From Lachnospiraceae bacterium (GTDB lineage: Bacteria > Bacillota_A > Clostridia > Lachnospirales > Lachnospiraceae): a stretch of 22,832 nucleotides of DNA. This document shows positions 7,599 to 15,956 of the stretch, piece after piece. Location of the stretch: positions 1-22,832 of the forward strand of contig JAQUUB010000068.1 in NCBI GenBank assembly GCA_028694115.1. The letters run 5' to 3'. The notes beneath the pieces were generated by a model. That model made no database searches. It was given only the letters and a program-made list of their open reading frames with translations, and was not told where the DNA came from. Positions within the stretch are counted from its first letter, which is position 1; every line of letters begins with the position of its first letter. Made by a program: the position numbers and the translations under genes.

Positions 7599-8660
7599 AT
7601 GAAGATAGGAATACTAACATTTCACTGGGCAACAAACTATGGTGCAGTTTTGCAAGCATACGCTTTACAGAGATATTTGGAATCAAAGGGGCACAAGGTT
7701 CAAATCATAAACTATAAGCCAAAGCTATATGATAACACCTTTTGGTCGTTCATCCGCTTACGAAAGTTCCAAAATTACTCCTTTTATAAAGCGGAGTTGA
7801 AGAAAGAATCATCATTAAAGTTGTTCCGTAAGCAATATCTTAATCTTACCAATCGCGTATATAAATGTGGTGAAATACAGAATGTACTTTCTATATTTGA
7901 TGTAGTCATATCTGGAAGCGACCAAGTATTAAATCCTAATTTTTTGCGAAATGGTGACAATCCTCGTGTCATTACACCATCTTATTTCTTGGAGTTTCCA
8001 TTTAAAGGACATAAAATAGGTTATGCTGTTAGCTTTGGCTGTATTAAGTATCCAAAAGATGATTTAGAACTAGCGACAAAGTATATTAAGAATTTCGATA
8101 GGATAGGAGTAAGAGAGTCTACTGGTCTAGCAATAGTTAAATCGATGGGTAGAGATGATGCTGTAGTTGTACCAGATCCAACTTTATTAATTGAATCAGG
8201 ATTATATAGTAACCTTGCAGACAATTGCAATATTCAGACTTCTAAGCCATATATATATTCTTTCTTTATTCGCAATATTACAGAGCATAGATTTTTAATC
8301 AAAAAACACCAAAACAATAATAACATTATCTGGAATAATGATGATGGAAATTATTCTCTAGAAGCATGGCTTAATAAGATTAAGAATTCACAGTTTGTGA
8401 TTACAGATTCTTTTCATTGTGTGATGATGTGCTTGAAGCTTCACAAGCTTTTTGTTGTAATAACTGAAAGAGAGGGAAATGTAGGGATGAATGACCGTTT
8501 GTATACAATCTTGGAGAAACTTGGATTAGATAATAGAATAATTTATAAGGGTAAAATTTCTACTATATTTGATTTACTAAACAATACTGTTGATTGGAGT
8601 AAAACAGACAATGACTTGACTGACTATGCATATCAAGGAAAAGCTTTTCTTTCATTCTAA
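7599..8660 (+). CDS. Polysaccharide pyruvyl transferase family protein (copy 1)
   Basis: A 353-residue protein of the pyruvyl transferase family (CsaB/WcaK-like), which attaches pyruvate from phosphoenolpyruvate to sugars as a ketal. It opens with MKIGILTFHWATNYGAVLQA, the family's N-terminal signature. It also has ISGSDQVLNPNF (104-115; GSD 106-108), RIGVRES (168-174), VPDPTLL (191-197) and TDSFHCVMM (269-277), the last carrying the conserved histidine of the GT-B-like active site. It starts 2 bp after a possible gene remnant, and a GT4 gene follows at 9 bp. The iron-sulfur partner usually found adjacent is missing here; the likely counterpart is at 2311-3684. The family is assigned with confidence; pyruvylation of a particular sugar is inferred. 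Confidence 0.88.
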   Translation: MKIGILTFHWATNYGAVLQAYALQRYLESKGHKVQIINYKPKLYDNTFWSFIRLRKFQNYSFYKAELKKESSLKLFRKQYLNLTNRVYKCGEIQNVLSIFDVVISGSDQVLNPNFLRNGDNPRVITPSYFLEFPFKGHKIGYAVSFGCIKYPKDDLELATKYIKNFDRIGVRESTGLAIVKSMGRDDAVVVPDPTLLIESGLYSNLADNCNIQTSKPYIYSFFIRNITEHRFLIKKHQNNNNIIWNNDDGNYSLEAWLNKIKNSQFVITDSFHCVMMCLKLHKLFVVITEREGNVGMNDRLYTILEKLGLDNRIIYKGKISTIFDLLNNTVDWSKTDNDLTDYAYQGKAFLSF

Positions 8661-8669
8661 AAATAATCT

Positions 8670-9884
8670 ATGAAAGTAGTACAAATTAATGCAGTATATA
8701 GATTGAGCAGTACAGGAAGAAATGTGATGGAGCTCCATAATTATCTTGTTGATTGCAAACATGAATCATACAAGTTCTATTCTGTACGTAATTTTGATTC
8801 CGATGACTACGATATTGTCGGCAATAATATAGATCATAAGCTTCATGGTATGTGTTCACGCGTATTTGGAAAACAGGCATACTTCTCATTTCTGCCGACT
8901 ATTAAACTAATTAGAAAGCTTGACAAGATACAACCGGATATTGTAGCTCTTCATAATTTTCATTCAAACTATGTACATTTTCCGATTTTGGCAAAATATT
9001 TGGCGAAAAAGGATATTGCTACAGTTGTAGTACTTCATGACTGTTGGTTTTTCACTGGCCATTGTTGTCATTATACAGAGGTTGGATGCTACAAGTGGCA
9101 GACTGAGTGTAATCACTGCCCACTTATTCATACGAATAACAAAAGTTTGTTCTTTGACAACTCGCGAAACATCTTCCGTGACAAAAAACGTTTGTTTGGA
9201 GCAATCCCTCGCTTAGCAATTGTTGGAGTATCTGATTGGATTACTAATGAAGCTCGTAAAGCCCCAATCTTTGAAAATGCAAAGATTTTCCAGCGCATAT
9301 ACAATTGGATAGATCTTAAAACATTTTACCCAAGAGACACAAAAACATTACGTGAAAAGTTAGGTTTGAAAGAAACCGACTTTGTAGCCCTTGGTGTATC
9401 GATGAATTGGGACTATAAGAAAGGTATGGAGAAGTACTTTGAGGTTGCAAATGCAATACCGGATATTAAAATTATTATGATTGGGAATATGCCTCAAGAT
9501 GATATACCTGCCAATATTATTAATGTTCCACCAACTTCTTCTGTAATTGAATTGACAGAATATTACTCATTGGCAAATGTCCTGTTTAATTTTTCACTTC
9601 AGGAAACCTTTGGTAAGGTAGCTGCAGAAGCATTAGCATGTGGGACCCCCCTCATCGTTAATAATGCAACAGCCAACCCCGAACTCCCAGGTGATTGCGG
9701 CTATATTATTGAGAATAACAATACTGACCAAATAGTGAAAGCAGTCAAAACAATTCGTAGGCTCGGAAAAGATGAATACAAGGATAAATGTGTTACACGA
9801 GCAAACACGCTATTTGAGAAAGAAAAAAACCTTAAAGAGTATGTATGCTTATTTGAAACATTAACCAAAAATATTAATAAATAG
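8670..9884 (+). CDS. Glycosyltransferase, GT4 family (GT-B fold)
   Basis: A 404-residue cytoplasmic glycosyltransferase. The N-terminal domain has the cysteine/histidine-rich segment LHDCWFFTGHCCHYTEVGC, then W-x-T-x-C-NHCP, typical of a Bacteroidota capsule GT4 subgroup. The C-terminal domain has the nucleotide-sugar motif E312-x7-E320 (ETFGKVAAE) followed by ALACGTPLIV, as in retaining GT4 enzymes, and NPELPGDCGYII close behind. It probably adds one sugar to the lipid-linked repeat unit; donor and acceptor cannot be read from sequence. The polymerase gene begins 2 bp after its stop, so the genes are transcribed together. Confidence 0.9.
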   Translation: MKVVQINAVYRLSSTGRNVMELHNYLVDCKHESYKFYSVRNFDSDDYDIVGNNIDHKLHGMCSRVFGKQAYFSFLPTIKLIRKLDKIQPDIVALHNFHSNYVHFPILAKYLAKKDIATVVVLHDCWFFTGHCCHYTEVGCYKWQTECNHCPLIHTNNKSLFFDNSRNIFRDKKRLFGAIPRLAIVGVSDWITNEARKAPIFENAKIFQRIYNWIDLKTFYPRDTKTLREKLGLKETDFVALGVSMNWDYKKGMEKYFEVANAIPDIKIIMIGNMPQDDIPANIINVPPTSSVIELTEYYSLANVLFNFSLQETFGKVAAEALACGTPLIVNNATANPELPGDCGYIIENNNTDQIVKAVKTIRRLGKDEYKDKCVTRANTLFEKEKNLKEYVCLFETLTKNINK

Positions 9885-9886
9885 CT

Positions 9887-10975
9887 ATGTTGATATATAC
9901 GTTATTTTTCTTTTTTGCAATAGTTGGTAGTTTATTATTCAGCAAGCAAAACAATAAGTCTTTTTTGAAATTCATGATTTTCTTCTTATGGCTGATAATT
10001 GGACTTAGAGATCTTTCTGTTGGTGTGGACACATTGGGTTATATTGAGTCTTTTGCGACTATAGCAGAAAAGTCGTTCAGCCAAATTATAAATGATCTTA
10101 AGTTATCGCACGAAAAACTATTTCTTGCTATCTCATGGCTTTTAAGTCAAATATCAAATACATCATTGTTCTTTAATATGTTCTGGGCAGCAGTTCCTGC
10201 GATATCAATTTATATTTCACTAAGGGATGAATTGGATAATACAGGAGGTTATTTACTTTCTTTATTGTGTCTGTTCGCCCTTGGTTTATTGGCTTTTTTT
10301 ATGGCAGGCATACGACAGACTGCAGCGATATCTGTAATATTATTGTCATATAAGTATCTGAAAAATATTAATATTGCCTATTCATTTAAGTTGCTAAAAG
10401 ATGCCAATCTAATTAAGTTCCTATTATGTCTTCTACTTGCATATAACCTTCACAACTCATCAATTCTTTTTGTTCTAATTTTGCCTTTGTTAAAAATTAA
10501 AGTGAGATGGTGGTATCTTATGGCAGTTATTGCATTATTCTTCGTTGAGAATTACATTGATATCAGTATTTTAGTGAGAATATCAGAGTTTTTCTTCAAT
10601 GATCGATTTGCAAATTATGGTACGGTATACGAGAGTTCACAGAGTATTAATGCTTACGTCATGCAATTTCTATTGTTTATAATTTGCTTTTTTAAAAGAG
10701 ACAAATTAATAGCAAAAGACGATAGAAATAGAATTCTGTTAAATATAGCTATCCTTGGTCTGATATTTCAATCATTCTCCGGCATGATATATGAGATGGC
10801 ACGCGTTTCATTTTACTTTTCTATTTTTTATATAATATTAGTGCCAAAAGCAATAAATGAATATTCTACATCTACAAGAAAAACAATATCAAATGCGTTT
10901 TGCATTCTGTTATTATATTATCTCTTTTTTCTTTCGTCTGCAAATCTACCCGAGTATAAATCTGTTTTGCTTTAA
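9887..10975 (+). CDS. wzy: EpsG-type polysaccharide polymerase (Wzy)
   Basis: A hydrophobic protein of 362 residues with about ten predicted membrane segments and few charged stretches. The region after the first helices reads GLRDLSVGVDTLGYI (39-53), matching the EpsG/Wzy signature R-x4-G-x-D-x3-Y (R41, G46, D48, Y52). FMAGIRQTAAISVILLSYKY in the middle is another typical block (G-x-R-Q). It would polymerise flipped repeat units at the periplasmic face of the inner membrane. It is the only polymerase-like protein in the window and complements Wzx. Polymerases are too divergent for linkage prediction. The gene is among the most AT-rich here. Confidence 0.88.
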   Translation: MLIYTLFFFFAIVGSLLFSKQNNKSFLKFMIFFLWLIIGLRDLSVGVDTLGYIESFATIAEKSFSQIINDLKLSHEKLFLAISWLLSQISNTSLFFNMFWAAVPAISIYISLRDELDNTGGYLLSLLCLFALGLLAFFMAGIRQTAAISVILLSYKYLKNINIAYSFKLLKDANLIKFLLCLLLAYNLHNSSILFVLILPLLKIKVRWWYLMAVIALFFVENYIDISILVRISEFFFNDRFANYGTVYESSQSINAYVMQFLLFIICFFKRDKLIAKDDRNRILLNIAILGLIFQSFSGMIYEMARVSFYFSIFYIILVPKAINEYSTSTRKTISNAFCILLLYYLFFLSSANLPEYKSVLL

Positions 10976-10995
10976 TATAAATTAAACGTATAACC

Positions 10996-11649
10996 ATGAA
11001 TTTTGTAATTAAAAGATTATTCGATCTAATTTTAGCCTTTATACTTTTCATTCCAGGAACAATTGTTCTGATCGCAGGCATGTTGTTTGTCAAATTTGTC
11101 TCTCCTGAGGCTTCGCCTGTTTTCAAACAGGAGCGTGTGGGATATAAGGGCAAGCACTTTACATTGTTTAAGCTTCGTTCAATGACAAATGAACGAAATG
11201 AGAATGGTGAGTTGTTGCCTGATGAAATACGATTAAAGAAGTGGGGTAAGGTTGTGCGTGCGACCAATATAGATGAACTCTTTCAGATTTGGAATATCCT
11301 GAAGGGAGAAATGTCGTTCATCGGTCCTCGACCTATTCTACCAAAAGAGATGCTAGTAATGACCGAGGAGGAACAGATTGAGCGTCAGTCAATGCGTCCT
11401 GGTATCACGGGTTGGGAGGCTGTTCATGAAGGAGAGTCTTCTTCTCGTCGTGAGATGGCTGAGTTTGACCTTTACTATGTTCGCAATTGGGCACTCAAGT
11501 TGGATTGGTTGGTGCTCTTCAAAACTTTCAAGATTGTCCTCGGGTTCCAGCGACCGGATGATTCTGTTCGTGCACCTAAAATGACAGATGATCAGGTTCA
11601 TCAATACACAATATCCAAGATGTCAAATGAAGGCAACGAGATAAAATGA
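10996..11649 (+). CDS. Initiating undecaprenyl-phosphate sugar-phosphate transferase (PglC-like)
   Basis: A small monotopic phosphoglycosyl transferase of 217 residues, the PglC size rather than the larger WbaP/WcaJ form. An N-terminal re-entrant hydrophobic helix (residues 8-33, with a conserved-type proline at 20) is followed by FKQERVGYKGKHFTLFKLRS (43-62). The catalytic Asp-Glu pair is D93-E94 in NIDELFQIWNILKGEMS, and FIGPRP occupies 108-113. The usual DELPQ is DELFQ here. It would transfer a sugar phosphate from a UDP-sugar, often a 6-deoxy-amino sugar in PglC-like enzymes, to undecaprenyl phosphate. Its stop overlaps the next start (ATGA), implying translational coupling with the DegT-like gene. 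It sits mid-locus, not at the end as in many Bacteroides capsule loci. Confidence 0.93.
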   Translation: MNFVIKRLFDLILAFILFIPGTIVLIAGMLFVKFVSPEASPVFKQERVGYKGKHFTLFKLRSMTNERNENGELLPDEIRLKKWGKVVRATNIDELFQIWNILKGEMSFIGPRPILPKEMLVMTEEEQIERQSMRPGITGWEAVHEGESSSRREMAEFDLYYVRNWALKLDWLVLFKTFKIVLGFQRPDDSVRAPKMTDDQVHQYTISKMSNEGNEIK

Positions 11650-12617
11650 TGGAAATAGGTAGTTTCATTGAGCTTCAGTTGCCAAAAGGCATGGAGCATT
11701 ATAATCAAACAACGAATATTGCGCGACTGAATACGGGGCGTGCAGCTATATGGCATGCGTTCAGGGTGACTGGAGCGAAAGCTATTTGGATCTCTATCTA
11801 TCAGTGCGATTCTGTTCGTGAGGCATTGCGTGTGAAGGGGGTAAATATAAAGTATTATCATACTGATCGTGATTTCAATCCTATAGATTTAAATCCTGCT
11901 GAAGACGAAGCAGTTCTTTTTGCAAACTACTACGGCATCATGTCGCATGATCGAATGAGAAAGTTGGCAAAATGCTGTAAGCATCCTATCATAGATAACT
12001 GCCAAGGGTTCTTCAATGCTCCAATTGAGGGTGCAATGAATGTGTATTCATGTCGTAAGTTTATAGGCGTACCTGATGGTGCATACGTTATAGGTAAGAA
12101 TGCGCACAAGTTCGTAGAGGATTACCCACAATGTTATTCCAGCGATACAGCTGCATTCCTGCTGAAACGCATTGAGTATGGTTGTGAGGGTAAGGGTTAT
12201 GAGGCTCGAAGCATCAATGAACATAGAATTGATACCGAACCAATCATGAAGATGTCAAAGTTGACACATGCAATTCTGGATGGAACGGATTATGAGTTCA
12301 TCAAGCAGAAGAGACGTGAGAACTTCCAGATAACTCATGAGCTTTTGGGTGACATCAACAAGATTGATCCTACTCGCTATTACGACGAAGAGACTATTCC
12401 GATGGTTTATCCCCTATTAGTGGAGGATGATAAGCTGATTCAAAAACTGTTTAAAGCAAAGCATTTCCAGGGACATTGGTGGAGTTACATATGTGATGAA
12501 CAGCCAGAGGATAGCTTCGAGCATTGGATTTCTCGTTATGTGATTCCATTAACCATTGACCAGCGTTATGGTCGAGAGGAACTTGAATATTTGACAAATA
12601 TTATTAAGAATAAATAA
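11646..12617 (+). CDS. DegT/DnrJ/EryC1/StrS-like PLP-dependent protein, short form
   Basis: A 323-residue protein resembling sugar aminotransferases of the DegT family but shorter than their usual 370-400. It has LNTGRAAIWHAF (28-39) where the family binds cofactor phosphate, D117-NC-Q120 matching the conserved D-x2-Q that contacts the PLP ring, and YSCRK-FIGVPDGA (134-146), in which K138 lies six residues before D144-G145, as the PLP lysine lies before E-G-G in DegT enzymes. The segment between the serine and the lysine is two residues shorter than usual. Expected activity is transfer of an amino group to a keto sugar, but the deviations leave the reaction open. Its start overlaps the upstream transferase by 4 bp and an ATP-grasp gene follows at 5 bp. 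Two ATGs are adjacent (11646, 11649); either may be used. Confidence 0.72.
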   Translation: MMEIGSFIELQLPKGMEHYNQTTNIARLNTGRAAIWHAFRVTGAKAIWISIYQCDSVREALRVKGVNIKYYHTDRDFNPIDLNPAEDEAVLFANYYGIMSHDRMRKLAKCCKHPIIDNCQGFFNAPIEGAMNVYSCRKFIGVPDGAYVIGKNAHKFVEDYPQCYSSDTAAFLLKRIEYGCEGKGYEARSINEHRIDTEPIMKMSKLTHAILDGTDYEFIKQKRRENFQITHELLGDINKIDPTRYYDEETIPMVYPLLVEDDKLIQKLFKAKHFQGHWWSYICDEQPEDSFEHWISRYVIPLTIDQRYGREELEYLTNIIKNK

Positions 12618-12622
12618 TCATT

Positions 12623-13762
12623 ATGAACAATAGCTATAAGGGTCATTTGTGCATTGTATTTGCCCTGGAACATTATAATCCGCTGAATATGATTCGCGCC
12701 TTTGGCGAGAACGGTATCAACCCTGTGTACATCTCGGTGAAAAGACGCTATGAAGTTGCAACATTCAGCAAGTATATTTCGAGGCTGCATCGTGTGGACT
12801 CGGTGGAAGAAGGTTTTGAGCTTCTGATGAAGGAATATGGCAACTTTGATGCTGACCATAAACCTTACATCGTATTCTCTGACGATAAGTCGATTGGGTA
12901 CTTCGATTTGCATTACGATGAGTGGAAGGATAAGTTCATCACCTATAATGCAGGTCGCGCAGGTCGAATTAATGAGTTTATGGACAAGTACGGAATTCAG
13001 CAGTTGGCCAAAAAGCATGGATTCAATGTTCTGGACAGCTATGTGATCAGCAAAGATGATGCGATACCTGAAGATCTGTGGTACCCCATCATCACCAAGG
13101 ATATTTCGCCTAATTCAGGCAGTTGGAAGGACGATGTATATGTGTGCCAGAACGAGGTGGAACTGAAGGCTGCTATTAAGAAGATTACCAGTCCGCTGAT
13201 TATGGTTCAGCACTTTGTGGACAAGCAAAACGAAATGGCACTGGAAGGTTACACCATCAACAAGGGTAAAGAGATGCAAATTGTAACTCAGATGACTTGG
13301 AAGTATCTCATACAGGGTTACTATAGCCCTTACCACGATGTGTGTATGTTTACCGATAAGGAGATGGAAAAGAAACTGCAGGCTATGTTCGAAGAGATCG
13401 GCTTTGAAGGTATCTTCGAGGTTGAGTTCCTCATTGATAAGGACGGCACCTTCTACTTCTTGGAGATCAACTTCCGTGCTTCTGCATGGAACCCAACTGG
13501 TATGTGCGCAGGTATGCCTCTCGACTTCCTCTGGGTAAAGGGTATGGAAAATGGATGCATTGATCCTGCTGACCGCAAGGAGTTTGAACCATTCACCTCT
13601 ATGTCAGAGGTCATCGACTATGGTAAGCGTGTAGATGGTGGAATAGTGACTTTGGCTGAATGGCTCAAGGACTTCAAGGAGGCTAAATGCACCTATATCT
13701 ACAACAAGAATGACATCGGTCCTTGGGAGAATTTGCAAAAGGATTGGGAGAAATTTAAGTAA
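12623..13762 (+). CDS. ATP-grasp ligase, carboxylate-amine ligase-like
   Basis: A 379-residue ATP-grasp protein. The N-terminal part has the PreATP-grasp-like start LCIVFALEHYNPLNMIRAFG. The ATP-grasp core has YPIITKDISPNSGSW (154-168; K159 as the nucleotide-contacting lysine), VQHFVDKQNEMALEGY (195-210), FEVEFLID (265-272) with E267, and FLEINFRAS (279-287) with the metal ligands E281 and N283. Such enzymes activate a carboxylate as an acyl phosphate and join it to an amine. In this locus it could attach an amino acid or other carboxylate to an amino sugar, perhaps the product of the neighbouring DegT-like enzyme; that is inference. One base separates its stop from the next start. Confidence 0.87.
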   Translation: MNNSYKGHLCIVFALEHYNPLNMIRAFGENGINPVYISVKRRYEVATFSKYISRLHRVDSVEEGFELLMKEYGNFDADHKPYIVFSDDKSIGYFDLHYDEWKDKFITYNAGRAGRINEFMDKYGIQQLAKKHGFNVLDSYVISKDDAIPEDLWYPIITKDISPNSGSWKDDVYVCQNEVELKAAIKKITSPLIMVQHFVDKQNEMALEGYTINKGKEMQIVTQMTWKYLIQGYYSPYHDVCMFTDKEMEKKLQAMFEEIGFEGIFEVEFLIDKDGTFYFLEINFRASAWNPTGMCAGMPLDFLWVKGMENGCIDPADRKEFEPFTSMSEVIDYGKRVDGGIVTLAEWLKDFKEAKCTYIYNKNDIGPWENLQKDWEKFK

Positions 13763-13763
13763 T

Positions 13764-14891
13764 ATGAAGAAAGCTTTGATGCTGTCACCTATGGGTTCGG
13801 TACATAGGCGATTTAATAAGGCAAATATTGACGCATTGCAGGCTTTGGGTTATGCGGTGGAATTGGCTGCTAACTTCGAGAATGGAGAAGGACCAGAAGT
13901 TCATAACCAAAAGTATGTGAGCGAATGTTCAGAAAAGGGAATAAAGACACACTCTATTCCCTTTAAACGCCATAGCCTATCAGGTAGTCTGAAGTGTTTG
14001 CCACAACTGAAACAACTGCTCAGAAATGGGCAGTATGATCTTGTGCATACTCATACTGAAACGGGTGGTTTATTGCTAAGATTGGCCTGTGAAGTTAAGA
14101 GTAAGAGCAAGTTCTTCTATACTCCTCATGGTATGTCTTTCTGGAAGGGTAGTTCCCTGAAGTCACAATTGGTTTATAAGCCTCTGGAGCGTTGGATCTG
14201 CTCTGGGATGGATATGAACCTGGGCATGAACATGGAAGAGGTTGAAAATCTTGAAAGATGGAACAAGGAGACTGCTATTTACGTTCATGGCATCGGTTTG
14301 AATTTATTAAGAATTCAATCTCCTGTACGCACACGAGAAGATGCTCGCAAAGAGTTTGGTCTCGGACCTGATGATAAGCTCCTTGTCTCTATTGGCGAGT
14401 TGGACGATAATAAGAACCATACTACCGTTATTAAAGCTCTTGCTATGATGAATCGTAAGGACTTCAAATATGTGGTTTGTGGTGTCGGTCATAACAAAGA
14501 GAAGTTGTTGGAGCAGGCAGCCATCGCTGGTCTCAAAGACAATCTAATTTTGGCTGGTTATCGATCTGACATTCCAGATGTACTGAATGCTGCTGATATC
14601 TTTGTATTTCCTTCTTTCCATGAAGGTATGCCTGTATCAGCTCTTGAAGCAATGGCTTGCAGCCTACCGATAATTTGTTCTGAGATTCGTGGTAATGTAG
14701 ACATCATCAAGGAGGGTGATAACGGTTACCTATTCAAGCCTGCTAATGCCGAAACTTTGTCAAAGAAGTTGGGTTTGCTTTTTGATAATAAGGATGCCTG
14801 CATAAATATGGGCAAGAAGAATCTTGAGAAAGTAAAGATCTTCTCGCTGGAAGCTGTAACAAATGAACTAAAGAAGATATACTCAATATAA
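13764..14891 (+). CDS. Glycosyltransferase, GT4 family
   Basis: A 375-residue GT-B glycosyltransferase. The N-terminal domain starts MKKALMLSPMGSVHRRFNKA and contains YDLVHTHTETGGLL and FFYTPHGMSFWKG, as in many GT4 enzymes of capsule loci. The C-terminal domain has LLVSIGELDDNKNHTTVIKA and the donor-site motif E287-x7-E295 (EGMPVSALE) followed by AMACSLPIICSEIRGN. The frame is open further upstream, inside the ATP-grasp gene, but ATG 13764 gives the normal N-terminus and lies 1 bp after the upstream stop. It would add one sugar on the cytoplasmic side; the sugar is unknown. The next gene starts 1 bp after its stop. Confidence 0.93.
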   Translation: MKKALMLSPMGSVHRRFNKANIDALQALGYAVELAANFENGEGPEVHNQKYVSECSEKGIKTHSIPFKRHSLSGSLKCLPQLKQLLRNGQYDLVHTHTETGGLLLRLACEVKSKSKFFYTPHGMSFWKGSSLKSQLVYKPLERWICSGMDMNLGMNMEEVENLERWNKETAIYVHGIGLNLLRIQSPVRTREDARKEFGLGPDDKLLVSIGELDDNKNHTTVIKALAMMNRKDFKYVVCGVGHNKEKLLEQAAIAGLKDNLILAGYRSDIPDVLNAADIFVFPSFHEGMPVSALEAMACSLPIICSEIRGNVDIIKEGDNGYLFKPANAETLSKKLGLLFDNKDACINMGKKNLEKVKIFSLEAVTNELKKIYSI

Positions 14892-14892
14892 T

Positions 14893-15951
14893 ATGACGAA
14901 GCCAAAGATTAGTATCATAGTTCCAATCTATAATGTGGAGCAATATTTATCACAATGTCTTGATAGTCTGATTTATCAGACACTGAAAGAGATTGAGATA
15001 ATTTGCGTTAATGATGGAAGCAAAGATAAATCGCTGGAAATACTTAAATATTATGCTGCCAAGGATGAACGTATTGTCGTTCTTGACCAACCTAATGGAG
15101 GGGTGTCGGTTGCACGTAACAATGCATTGAAGCATGTGACTGGTGACTACTATATGTTCGTGGATAGTGATGATTGGTTGGATTTAGAAACATGTGAAAT
15201 AGCGTTCAATTACATTATCCAAGCTAAGGCAGACTGTTTAATGTTTTCTTATACAAAGGAGTTTAATGGCCACAGTACAGTAAATCATATCTTCAACGAT
15301 GATTACTTTATTTTGGATGTCGAAGGTATTAGACTTAATTTCCATCGTAAACTATTTGGACCTATTGCTGAAGAATTGTCTAGACCACAAGATACAGATC
15401 TTTTAGTTTCGGCTTGTATGCAACTCTTCCGTACAGACAAGTTTGTGCATATTCCTTTTGTAGATATCTGTCAGGTGGGTACATTTGAAGATGGGTTGTA
15501 TCAGATGGTTTTGTATAAAGAATGTAAGAGGTTTGTATATATTGATAGGCCATTCTACCATTACAGAAAGACGAATTGCAGTTCTATAACATCTAAATAT
15601 AATCCCCAGCTATTTAGCAAGTGGCAACATTTGTATGACTTAATAGAAGGTTATATTGATGCATGGAATTTGGATAATAGATATCGGGAGGCATTGAAAA
15701 ACAGAATAGCCTTGAGTGTTATTGGATTGGGATTGAATCAAGTACGTTCTGATGACAATATATTTTATGGGGGCGTACATATGACAGAAATGCTTCAAAC
15801 GCAAAGATATAAAGAATCGCTTGCAGCATTAGATATTTCTGTCATGCCATTATCATGGAAGGTTTTCTTTATCATGGCAAAACATAATTTTACAACAATG
15901 CTTTTTGCAATGTTAAAACTGATTGAATATTTGAGAACACATAAAAAATAG
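14893..15951 (+). CDS. Glycosyltransferase, GT2 family (GT-A fold)
   Basis: A 352-residue family 2 glycosyltransferase. The first 100 residues are canonical: KISIIVPIYNVEQYLSQCLD (5-24), ICVNDGSKDKS (37-47) with D41, PNGGVSVARNNALK (67-80), and YMFVDSDDWLD (87-97), where D91-S-D93 is the metal-binding DxD. The rest of the chain, about 250 residues, is the variable acceptor region, with FVYIDRPFYHYRKT being common in this group. A basic C-terminus (LIEYLRTHKK) may help membrane contact. Genes on both sides are within 5 bp, consistent with one operon. Confidence 0.95.
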   Translation: MTKPKISIIVPIYNVEQYLSQCLDSLIYQTLKEIEIICVNDGSKDKSLEILKYYAAKDERIVVLDQPNGGVSVARNNALKHVTGDYYMFVDSDDWLDLETCEIAFNYIIQAKADCLMFSYTKEFNGHSTVNHIFNDDYFILDVEGIRLNFHRKLFGPIAEELSRPQDTDLLVSACMQLFRTDKFVHIPFVDICQVGTFEDGLYQMVLYKECKRFVYIDRPFYHYRKTNCSSITSKYNPQLFSKWQHLYDLIEGYIDAWNLDNRYREALKNRIALSVIGLGLNQVRSDDNIFYGGVHMTEMLQTQRYKESLAALDISVMPLSWKVFFIMAKHNFTTMLFAMLKLIEYLRTHKK

Positions 15952-15956
15952 ATATA

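Noticed and set aside
10872..11267. 131-codon reverse-strand frame across wzy and the initiating transferase
   Set aside because: It is antisense to two well-supported genes and has no protein-like features.
12566..13018. 150-codon reverse-strand frame across the ATP-grasp gene
   Set aside because: It is antisense to a gene with clear ATP-grasp motifs and itself shows no domain.
13710..13763. Extended N-terminus of the GT4 gene inside the ATP-grasp gene
   Set aside because: The added residues do not resemble the family, and ATG 13764 directly follows the upstream stop.
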